Positions 1-6,141 of a DNA stretch of 6,780 bases are shown piece by piece (position 1 is the stretch's first letter; every line of letters starts with the position of its first letter). The stretch is from Candidatus Heimdallarchaeota archaeon. Lineage in GTDB: Archaea; Asgardarchaeota; Heimdallarchaeia; Hodarchaeales; S146-22. The notes beneath the pieces are model-generated. The model was not told where the DNA came from and ran no database searches. It saw nothing but the letters and a program-made list of their open reading frames with translations. A program made the position numbers and the translations under genes. The stretch spans positions 1 to 6,780 of the forward strand of contig WAPZ01000246.1 in the NCBI GenBank assembly GCA_015520535.1, written 5' to 3'.

Positions 1-1
1 A

Positions 2-841
2 AAAAGTGATAAATTAAAAGGTTTAAGCGTGCCCGCACTTATTTATAGAATTGCACAACTAGAAAAATCGGAGAAAGAACTTAAAATTCAACGAAAAATT
101 CTTTTTGAAAAAGTCAGTATTTTTAATCTGTTATTGCATCATGAAATAAGGAACGTCAATCAAAGTCTCCTTTTAAGTAATGAGTTACTTAAACGCTATT
201 CCAAACGCGAACGCGATTCAATAGGCCGTCCTATTTCAAAATTGGCTAATAAATTTGACTTTTCCATTTGGCGTTTGGCACAGCTCACAGAATCGTTAAA
301 ACTCTTGAATTACGCAGAAAAAAGCGAACATCTACCATTTGAAAAAATTTCTTTTGAAAAGATCTTTAATAAACTGTTACCAGAATTCATCTACTACTTT
401 AAGGACGCCAATCATTTAAATCAAATCCGACTAGATTTAATGTTTCGAGAGGAGGGGGAAAATATCTATTTTTACACAAATTATGAGTTACTTTATAACA
501 TTCTTTGGCATCTGTTTTATTATATTTTTCGTTATAATAGCAGCAAAGAGCTGTGCCTTTCCATTAGAAGAATTCCAATGTGCGAAAATGTTCGTTTTAG
601 AGAATATGACGGGATTGTAATAGAGGTTACTTCCGAATTAAATGTACCATCACCATATGTTTCACCACCAAACACAGATTTTTTTGATATTGGGATTGCT
701 GTGCAAACAAATTGTAATAAAGTGGTAGCAGAAAAGTTAACAGAAATGAATCAAGGTATACTTCTATTTGAAGTCCTACCACCGAATTCAAATGGTATTA
801 GAATCTATCTTCTCTTAAAAAAAAGCTACTTAGCGAGGTAG
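2..841 (+). CDS. Histidine-kinase-like protein, 5' end outside window, degenerate ATPase region
   Basis: The reading frame is open to the left edge, so this is the C-terminal 279 residues of a longer protein; a GTG at 29 is in frame but need not be the start. Residues below count from that GTG. The order is a charged coiled coil (about 8-30), an H-box HHEIRN (37-42, likely phospho-acceptor His38), the second dimerisation helix (about 70-95), and a region laid out like a HATPase_c domain (about 105-268). Its N-box is poor: at 152-170 the pattern LLYNILWHLFYYIFRY lacks the Mg-binding Asn. No DxGxG G1 box is visible; near 198-208 a Thr/Ser-Glu-Leu-Asn stretch stands where it belongs. A G2-like IGIAV (221-225) and the final beta strands are kept. 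Sensor kinases autophosphorylate and pass phosphate to a response regulator; here catalysis is doubtful. Any sensor domain (PAS or similar) would lie upstream. The stop overlaps the next gene's ribosome binding site. Confidence 0.72.
   Translation, partial: KSDKLKGLSVPALIYRIAQLEKSEKELKIQRKILFEKVSIFNLLLHHEIRNVNQSLLLSNELLKRYSKRERDSIGRPISKLANKFDFSIWRLAQLTESLKLLNYAEKSEHLPFEKISFEKIFNKLLPEFIYYFKDANHLNQIRLDLMFREEGENIYFYTNYELLYNILWHLFYYIFRYNSSKELCLSIRRIPMCENVRFREYDGIVIEVTSELNVPSPYVSPPNTDFFDIGIAVQTNCNKVVAEKLTEMNQGILLFEVLPPNSNGIRIYLLLKKSYLAR
835..839 (+). promoter_or_regulatory. Shine-Dalgarno site that places the glycosylase start at ATT 848
   Basis: GAGGT overlaps the kinase-like gene's TAG stop (839-841) and is followed by an 8-base spacer to ATT at 848. 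That is normal spacing. The ATG at 875 would lie 35 bases away and has no comparable site of its own. The overlap with the stop suggests translational coupling between the two genes. Confidence 0.65.
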
Positions 842-847
842 ATCAAA

Positions 848-1690
848 ATTCCCGAAGCACCAGCAGTTGAACACATGAAAAAACGCTTACAAAAACTGCT
901 TAATCTGAAGGTCAAGATCATCGAGATTCATCCAACGTGTAAAATTAACACAAATCTTGGGGACAAAAAGGATTATCTCAAAGATAAAACGCTACAAGAT
1001 GTTATCCGCATAGGAAAATATCTCATTTTAGAATTTGATGACCTATGGATATTAAATCACTTGAAAATGACAGGAAGTTGGCAAATTCAGAATCATGCTG
1101 GACAAACAACGGAAAAACAGCAATCAAAACTGAAATATTGGCGCGTACGTTTTGATTTTGGAGAAAAATTAGCGTTTTATTCTGATGTACGTCAATTTGG
1201 AATTCTTTGGCTATATGAGCAAGATCCGCGCATTGTAGATAATTCACCGCTGAAAAATATAGGAATCGATGTCCGCGATCCTATGTTGGAAGAGCGGCTT
1301 AAAAAACAAATAAAAGAAAAAAAATGGCAACGAAAAATTTTAGCTGACATTCTTTTAGATCAATCATTTGTTGCGGGAATTGGAAATATTTATCGCAGTG
1401 AAATTTTATTTGAAGCAAGAATTTCCCCATTTAAAAGAATTAAAGAGCTTTCATCCGCTGAGATCCAGCAACTTATAGAAGCAATTCGAAATGTTATGAG
1501 AAAAGCATTTAAAATAGAAGCCAACGAATATCCCTTTGAAGATGGGTATGCGCCAAAGGAAATTGAAGAAGAAATGTTTGCAGTTTATGGCAAATCGGAA
1601 TCCTTATGCAAACATTGTCAACGTGCCAGAATAGAAAGAATTAAATGGAAACAACGTTCAGTATTTTATTGTCCAAATTGCCAAAAATAG
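848..1690 (+). CDS. mutM: Formamidopyrimidine-DNA glycosylase (Fpg/MutM family), probable ATT start
   Basis: This is a base-excision repair enzyme that removes oxidised purines such as 8-oxoguanine and cuts the abasic site. Starting at ATT 848 the protein has 280 residues (E. coli Fpg: 269) and begins M-PEAPAVE. This supplies the family's catalytic N-terminal proline (Pro2) and Glu3. Lys57 (GKYLILEF) and Met74 (HLKMTG) then fall at the same numbers as in E. coli Fpg. The void-filling Arg and Phe are in DVRQFG (113-118), the H2TH segment is QSFVAGIGNIYRSE (about 172-185), and the C-terminal zinc finger has Cys at 254, 257, 275 and 278 with the conserved Arg270. The ATG at 875 would remove nine residues including Pro2 and Glu3. 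Odd points are Ala6 in place of the usual Glu in PELPEVE, and Gln for the second Arg of DPRRFG. It sits six bases after the kinase-like gene. Family assignment is firm; lesion preference (Fpg versus Nei) is inferred from the overall match. Confidence 0.93.
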   Translation: MPEAPAVEHMKKRLQKLLNLKVKIIEIHPTCKINTNLGDKKDYLKDKTLQDVIRIGKYLILEFDDLWILNHLKMTGSWQIQNHAGQTTEKQQSKLKYWRVRFDFGEKLAFYSDVRQFGILWLYEQDPRIVDNSPLKNIGIDVRDPMLEERLKKQIKEKKWQRKILADILLDQSFVAGIGNIYRSEILFEARISPFKRIKELSSAEIQQLIEAIRNVMRKAFKIEANEYPFEDGYAPKEIEEEMFAVYGKSESLCKHCQRARIERIKWKQRSVFYCPNCQK

Positions 1691-1719
1691 CATGACAATG
1701 TAATTCGAGGAGATAAACC

Positions 1720-2559
1720 ATGAAAATATATGAGAATTTGACCATTAAAGACTCAATTGGGAAAATCCAACATTTCTCATTTTACGAAACGGATGGGGAA
1801 AATAGCATACCTCTAATTTTTGTTCATGCCTTTCCCCTCTCAAAAGAAATGTATCTTGATCAAGTTCGTTTTTTGGACGAAAACAGTGTTTGTAGTTATT
1901 TTTTAGACCTTCCTGGTTTTGGCAATCTCTCTTCATTGGCTGTACTCCCAACTCCCTTCACAATGGAACATTATGCTGCTTATATTGTGAGTTTCATGGA
2001 TTTTATGAAAATCCCCAAGGCAATCATTGGTGGCGTTTCCATGGGTGGGTACATAACACTTTCCTTCGCTCAAAACTATCCAAAACGCCTTTCGGGATTA
2101 GTTTTGGTGGATACACGTGCGGAACCCGATTCCGAAGAGGCGAGGAAAAATCGTGAAACGACCGCTAGAAAAGTAGAAACTGAGGGAATTCAGACTATAA
2201 TTTCGGGATTAGTACCCAAATTGGTCAATGAACACTCATTGGTTCGCCATTCTCACTTAAAAGAAAGAATTATCCATATGATCCAGCAAGCCTCACCGCA
2301 AGGGATAGCAAATGCGTTACGAGGAATGGCTCTTCGTCCAGATTATCGGCCACATCTTCCCAAGATTGAGGTGCCCACTTTCATTGCGGTGGGAGAAAAT
2401 GATGAGCTTACACCGCCGTCGATGTCTGAAGACATGCACAAACTCATACCAAATTCTGTGTTAGAGATAATCCCCGAAGTCGGACATCTCTCTAATTTAG
2501 AAAAACCAAAACTTTTTAATGAACTCCTTTATTCCTTTGTTAAGGACTTGATCAAATAA
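1720..2559 (+). CDS. Alpha/beta hydrolase fold protein
   Basis: This is a soluble 279-residue serine hydrolase. The N-terminal strand leads to the oxyanion-hole motif FVHAFPLS (34-41). The nucleophile elbow is GGVSMGGY (104-111) with Ser107, the acid is probably Asp228 (VGENDELTPP), and the base is His256 (GHLSNLEKP), so the triad is complete. A helical cap spans about 135-205. The stretch LVDTRAEPDSEEARKNRE after strand 6 resembles a bacterial subgroup of hydrolases that databases often label 3-oxoadipate enol-lactonase-like. No pca or aromatic-degradation genes are nearby, so the substrate is unknown. A strong ribosome binding site (GAGGAGAT, 1707-1714) stands five bases before the ATG. The gene follows the glycosylase by 29 bases and is the last of the run. 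No signal peptide or membrane segment is seen. Fold and catalytic residues are secure; specific function is not. Confidence 0.9.
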   Translation: MKIYENLTIKDSIGKIQHFSFYETDGENSIPLIFVHAFPLSKEMYLDQVRFLDENSVCSYFLDLPGFGNLSSLAVLPTPFTMEHYAAYIVSFMDFMKIPKAIIGGVSMGGYITLSFAQNYPKRLSGLVLVDTRAEPDSEEARKNRETTARKVETEGIQTIISGLVPKLVNEHSLVRHSHLKERIIHMIQQASPQGIANALRGMALRPDYRPHLPKIEVPTFIAVGENDELTPPSMSEDMHKLIPNSVLEIIPEVGHLSNLEKPKLFNELLYSFVKDLIK

Positions 2560-2590
2560 TTAACTGAACCATTTTAATAATCATTATGTG

Positions 2591-2611
2591 CTCTTTTTTA
2601 TCCTCTTTTTC
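2591..2611 (+). terminator. Oligo-T terminator-like tracts after the hydrolase gene
   Basis: Two pyrimidine tracts (CTCTTTTTT and CCTCTTTTT) lie 31 to 52 bases after the hydrolase stop. Archaeal RNA polymerase commonly terminates at runs of T without needing a hairpin, and no strong hairpin precedes these. Placement at the end of the three-gene run fits termination. This is inference from composition only. Confidence 0.4.
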
Positions 2612-2682
2612 ATTTATGGTGGTATGTAAAGGCTAATTTTAGGGTTTTGTTATTTTTATGTGTGTTTCCGTTCAATTGTGGT

Positions 2683-2754
2683 CATATTATCCTAATAATA
2701 CGTTTCTTTTAGTGTTATGTGGAGAAAAATTTAATAGAGGGATATTGAAGGTGA
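2683..2754 (+). promoter_or_regulatory. Candidate promoter and ribosome binding site for the winged-helix/ATPase pair
   Basis: The 202-base gap 2560-2761 has no gene. Within it are two A/T-rich TATA-like candidates: CATATTAT near 2683-2690, and AAAATTTAATA near 2726-2736 preceded by purines. The second lies so close to the ATG that it would give a nearly leaderless transcript, so the first fits better with the ribosome binding site GAAGGTGA (2747-2754, seven bases before the ATG at 2762). Neither TATA candidate is a strong match. The ribosome binding site is convincing. Confidence 0.35.
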
Positions 2755-2761
2755 AATGTGA

Positions 2762-3280
2762 ATGCGTGCCCTACAAAAATCATTGACACCAGTTCATACC
2801 AGTTTACTTACGGTTCTAAGTATAGTGGGGAAAAAGGGGTATTATGCAAGGACAAATGAGGAGCTTCGGCTTTTTCAAGATTTGCAGAGTTTGGACTATG
2901 TGACGTTAAAAAAAGGGACGAAAAAAGTGTTCATTTTAACAGAAAAAGGGTTGAAATTCTTAGAAGAAACGCAAAATAACCATGTGGCTGAGAAAAAAGA
3001 AAAAGGACGACGAATAACAAAAAAGCGCTTTTGGAAGTTAATTAAGGAAGCGTATCAAGTATATTCTTCTCCCATGCGTCCCATCGTAAAAATTCCCTTG
3101 ATTAGAGAATATGTGCTTAAAAAAACGCAGATAACGTCGGAGAAGTTTGATACCATGCTGTTACAGTTGTTTTCAGAGGGAGTGGTCGAACTTCAAACCT
3201 CTTTAAATGCCCAAGAAGCGCCAGGTGGGATACCAACACACAATGGAATTCTGTATTATCTTACAATTCTTGAGCAATAA
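2762..3280 (+). CDS. Double winged-helix protein, function unknown
   Basis: This 172-residue basic protein was not recognised as a named family. Residues about 10-70 look like a MarR/PadR-style winged helix, ending in a hairpin and helix, VFILTEKGLKFLEE (56-69). A charged Lys/Arg/Glu linker (about 74-88) follows. Residues about 89-170 look like a second winged helix: helix FWKLIKEAY (90-98), recognition-type helix SEKFDTMLLQLFSEG (126-140), and a wing ending GILYYLTIL (162-170). It is probably a cytoplasmic DNA-binding or protein-adaptor protein. The start is fixed by an in-frame TGA immediately upstream (2759-2761) and a good ribosome binding site. It precedes the ATPase gene by 42 bases on the same strand, which suggests a two-gene operon and a joint function. 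Alternatives are an autoregulator of the pair or a subunit of an ATPase complex. An archaeal RPC34-like role was considered and is not supported. Confidence 0.7.
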   Translation: MRALQKSLTPVHTSLLTVLSIVGKKGYYARTNEELRLFQDLQSLDYVTLKKGTKKVFILTEKGLKFLEETQNNHVAEKKEKGRRITKKRFWKLIKEAYQVYSSPMRPIVKIPLIREYVLKKTQITSEKFDTMLLQLFSEGVVELQTSLNAQEAPGGIPTHNGILYYLTILEQ

Positions 3281-3322
3281 AGGGAAAAAACGGTGTGAAG
3301 TGAAAAAAAGCGGAAAGAAATT

Positions 3323-4723
3323 GTGGTTAAAATGGATCAAATGACAACCTTACTGTTAGAAAACCCGTTCGGAAACTTTACTTCTAGATCAGATCTACCG
3401 GATTTAATTGATTTGCCGCGACCGCGAATGCAAGTGGAAGAACGGATTATTCAATATGTAGAACAAACTCGTCACACCAAAGTACCAAAAATCATTCCGG
3501 TCCTTGCAGAAGCCGGACTTGGAAAAACCCACCTGTATTGGGCATTAAAGAAACGGTTGGGGAAGACCTTTATTGCCTACATTCCCCCACCAACGGATGC
3601 TAATAGAATTATGAGCCATTTTTATTTCCATCTGCTTCAAGCTCATGGCAAAGACCTAATTATAGCAGCTGCTGATGGCTTATTGCAGAAATATCAGACC
3701 TTAGAAAATGCATTGTATGCCCATGCGGGACGCGGTGCGCTCATTGTAGAAGCACTCTTTCGCCTTAAAACTGATCCCGCAATGGCTAAATATTTGGTAC
3801 GATGGCTTACGGGGCTTACTATAGATCAAGAAAGCCTAAAAGTCGAACGAACTATTTTAGACGATGAGGAAATGGCTTTAGAAGGGATAAAAATCTTATT
3901 AAGAGAATCTCCATACCCCGTACTATTTTTTGTTGATGAATTAGAATCTCTGTTTATTTCAAAAGGTCACGAAGCAGAAATCAAATTTTTAGAAGGAATC
4001 AAACGGTTGGTAAACGAAGCACAAAACTTTGTGCTGATACTTTCTTGCTTGAATACCATGTGGGATCATATCTTAGATTTATCTTCACAAGCAATTCAGT
4101 CACGAATGGAAACACCTAGTCTTTTGAAACGCTTTACCAAAGAAGATATCCGAACGTATGCGGAAATTGCACTGGAAATGTTCTGGAAAAAATACAATAT
4201 TGTCCCAAAAGAGGATGACAAATTATGGCCACTAAAAGATGCTGATATTGAAGCTGCGTATGCCACTTCACATGGCAATCCGCGTGAAGCCATTAAATAC
4301 TTGCAAAACAAATTAGAAGAGAAAAAATTGTTTATTTTACAAGAAATTGCCGAATATCAGCGTATACGAAAGAATCAAGCCATTATTGCGAAAAAAATTG
4401 TGGAAAAAATCAAAAATTCGTATCCAAAAGCCAATGCGGGAGTATATTCCCATGGTTTGGGAGCATTTGTCTTTATTTTCTTAAATAACAAGCAATATCT
4501 GATTGTGTTGCCACCAATTAACACGAATGCCGAGACACAAGCTGAATTTAAAACACAACTGAAAGAACTTCTCAACAATGCGACCAATTTCATCTTCCTT
4601 CTTGATCCGGCAAACGAGTTTTCGGAGTGGGTTGCCCCAAATTTAGCGGTAATACATACAAACGACGAAAATCAGATTCTTTCAACAATTATAACCCAAA
4701 TAAACAAAGATAACGCAATATAA
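3323..4723 (+). CDS. AAA+ type P-loop ATPase with extra C-terminal domain
   Basis: This is a 466-residue cytoplasmic ATPase. The N-terminal motif NPFGNF (14-19) resembles the lead-in of several ORC/DnaA-like and bacterial predicted ATPases. The Walker A motif is AEAGLGKTH (62-70, Lys68), with Ala where the first Gly is usual. A long helical insert (about 95-195) separates it from Walker B, PVLFFVDELE (199-208, Asp205/Glu206). A sensor-1-like strand is VLILSCLN (237-244), a candidate arginine finger is in QSRM (Arg261), and a lid/sensor-2-like motif is HGNPREAIKYL (317-327, Arg321). A helix-rich linker (about 328-365) leads to an alpha/beta domain (about 366-460) with no recognised motif. The GTG at 3323 has a GGAAAG five bases upstream; ATGs at 3332 and 3341 are also possible. 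It probably acts with the winged-helix protein upstream. It could be a DNA-loading or remodelling ATPase, or part of a defence module; neither is shown. Confidence 0.82.
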   Translation: MVKMDQMTTLLLENPFGNFTSRSDLPDLIDLPRPRMQVEERIIQYVEQTRHTKVPKIIPVLAEAGLGKTHLYWALKKRLGKTFIAYIPPPTDANRIMSHFYFHLLQAHGKDLIIAAADGLLQKYQTLENALYAHAGRGALIVEALFRLKTDPAMAKYLVRWLTGLTIDQESLKVERTILDDEEMALEGIKILLRESPYPVLFFVDELESLFISKGHEAEIKFLEGIKRLVNEAQNFVLILSCLNTMWDHILDLSSQAIQSRMETPSLLKRFTKEDIRTYAEIALEMFWKKYNIVPKEDDKLWPLKDADIEAAYATSHGNPREAIKYLQNKLEEKKLFILQEIAEYQRIRKNQAIIAKKIVEKIKNSYPKANAGVYSHGLGAFVFIFLNNKQYLIVLPPINTNAETQAEFKTQLKELLNNATNFIFLLDPANEFSEWVAPNLAVIHTNDENQILSTIITQINKDNAI

Positions 4724-4762
4724 GGTTAAAAAAGATTTTACCACGTTATCACTTATTTTTTT
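4709..4762. terminator. Compound hairpin with T-rich flanks, probable bidirectional terminator
   Basis: An outer perfect 7-bp stem, GATAACG (4709-4715) with CGTTATC (4744-4750), encloses an inner stem, GGT-AAAA (4724-4731, one bulged T) with TTTTACC (4736-4742), and a four-base loop. On the + strand it is followed by a run of seven T (4756-4762). On the - strand, what follows the hairpin is also T-rich. It covers the whole gap between the converging ATPase and TruD genes and includes the end of the ATPase coding region, so it can end both transcripts. Confidence 0.55.
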
Positions 4763-6141
4763 CTATCTTTCAAGTGATTTGCCATTTTTAACGCATCATA
4801 CGTGATTTTCACTAATTCTTCGTAACTAAGGCGTTTTTGTTCATTATAGAAGAATTTAATGGGAAAATCACGCTTTATAAACTCTCGTAATAACCCAACG
4901 GCATAAATACCACGTTTTAAGCTAAAGGAAAGCAACACGTCGGTACAATTTTCTGGTGTCGGCTTTGCCTCTAATAATGAAAAATCATGAATTTTAGCTA
5001 AAGCAAATCTCATAGTACCTTTACGACGAAAAATTTTGTGTTCGTGATAAAAATCATCAATGGAAATATTTTCTGATTCTAAGACTTTAATGGTTATTTC
5101 TTTAGCTTCTTCGGGTAACCGCTCTAGTTTCAGCCCATATCCGGGGATTGGAAGATACGGAATTTTTTGAAAAATAGTAGCTCCGTGAATTCGTGCCATT
5201 TCAGATAAAATTCTATTAAACAAATAACTCTGAAAGACCCCAATAAGAAACTCCACGGCTTCCTTTCCTACATACTGCCAAGCGCCTAAAAAATTGCGGG
5301 GAGCTTTACTTAATTGACGCAATAAAGAAATTTCCACGCGATTCGTTCCGGGCATAAATTTTAAAAGTTCCTCATGACTCATGTTACCTTCATAAAAGTC
5401 TTTTCGTGCGTCTTGAATTCTTTTTGGCTCGACGGGTGAAGGAATCCCAAGATATATCCGTGTCGCCAGTTCATATTCTTTCAACAGTAGATATTTTCCC
5501 ACTAAATGTGAAATTGGCCGACCTGTACCAAAACGTTGAAGATCAAAATAATTGAAAAACCCACCAATGGCTGATAATTCCTCCATAATCTTGTGGATTC
5601 GCTCAGTAACTGTTTCTTCGGGGTATGGACAATCACGAATCCAAACGTTGAATTGGTTTCCCCACAAAAATCCGATTTTTAGTGGCCTTGTTTGTCGACC
5701 TAAATAATATAATTTTAATCGCTGTAGATTTAGGCTTTTAACTTGCTTTTCATCGACATTCCAAATGGAGATTAACTGAAAGGTGTGCCCATATGCATCC
5801 TTTAATCCCGCCGCGCCAAAATGCGATAGTGGAACTTTTAACTGTCGAGCCAAAATTCGCATAGCACCAAAAGTATCCAATGCACGCTTTTCTAATACAA
5901 AAACAGAATACAAGCCACCGTGTTTCGGAGGATTAAAGGACATCCCAGGTCGCACGACTTCCTTCCATGGTGTAATTTCGTGAACAACAAAATCATCCAC
6001 ATATTTTTTCGCTAAACCACCAATGCCGTCAGTATCCGAGGCGTAATATTCAATGCCCAGTGCTGATAAAATTGTAGAATTGATTGGTCTAATAATGCTA
6101 CCCCCAATCCAAATCATGAGCCAAGTACTAATGCTTTTCAT
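4753..6141 (-). CDS. truD: tRNA pseudouridine synthase TruD/Pus7 family
   Basis: This enzyme converts uridine to pseudouridine, typically position 13 of tRNA in the TruD/Pus7 family. The protein has 462 residues, longer than E. coli TruD (349) and typical of archaeal and eukaryotic members that carry an insertion. Visible motifs are DFVVHEI (50-56; usually DFVVEEI), the catalytic motif AAGLKDAYGHTFQ (110-122, nucleophile Asp115), and NYFDLQRFGTGRP (197-209). Later motifs are QSYLFNRILSEM (304-315), a strand RFALAKIHDF (378-387) and LKRGIYAVGLLREFIK (408-423). The insertion lies between about 215 and 295. The ATG at 6141 overlaps the stop of the upstream gene as ATGA, which supports this start, although Met9 is an alternative and the first 20 residues are not typical of the family. 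It is co-transcribed with the hypothetical gene and ends at the shared convergent terminator. Codon use looks like its neighbours. Confidence 0.94.
   Translation of the reverse strand: MKSISTWLMIWIGGSIIRPINSTILSALGIEYYASDTDGIGGLAKKYVDDFVVHEITPWKEVVRPGMSFNPPKHGGLYSVFVLEKRALDTFGAMRILARQLKVPLSHFGAAGLKDAYGHTFQLISIWNVDEKQVKSLNLQRLKLYYLGRQTRPLKIGFLWGNQFNVWIRDCPYPEETVTERIHKIMEELSAIGGFFNYFDLQRFGTGRPISHLVGKYLLLKEYELATRIYLGIPSPVEPKRIQDARKDFYEGNMSHEELLKFMPGTNRVEISLLRQLSKAPRNFLGAWQYVGKEAVEFLIGVFQSYLFNRILSEMARIHGATIFQKIPYLPIPGYGLKLERLPEEAKEITIKVLESENISIDDFYHEHKIFRRKGTMRFALAKIHDFSLLEAKPTPENCTDVLLSFSLKRGIYAVGLLREFIKRDFPIKFFYNEQKRLSYEELVKITYDALKMANHLKDRKK

Noticed and set aside
1023..1247. 74-aa reading frame on the - strand
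   Set aside because: It lies wholly inside the glycosylase gene, opposite well-conserved motifs, and has no recognisable domain.
875..1690. Glycosylase starting at the ATG at 875
   Set aside because: This start removes the catalytic Pro2 and Glu3 encoded just upstream in the same frame, and it lacks a well-spaced ribosome binding site; the 848 start explains both.
1745..1951. 68-aa reading frame on the - strand
   Set aside because: It is antisense to the conserved N-terminal part of the hydrolase and resembles nothing.
2762..3280. RPC34/TFE-like transcription factor
   Set aside because: Tandem winged helices are suggestive, but I see no specific motif of those families and the pairing with an ATPase argues otherwise.
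4096..4593. Two short - strand frames (71 and 72 aa), one with a hydrophobic stretch
   Set aside because: Both are antisense to the ATPase lid and C-terminal domain; the hydrophobicity follows from the opposite-strand composition.
3323..4723. Calling the ATPase an Orc1/Cdc6 origin initiator, with an origin nearby
   Set aside because: The Walker motifs and lid are loosely similar, but the long insert and the C-terminal domain without a winged helix do not fit, and no repeated origin-recognition boxes or strong unwinding element were seen in the gaps.
5783..5983. 66-aa frame on the + strand
   Set aside because: It is antisense to the TruD catalytic GLKD region, whose conservation explains the open frame.
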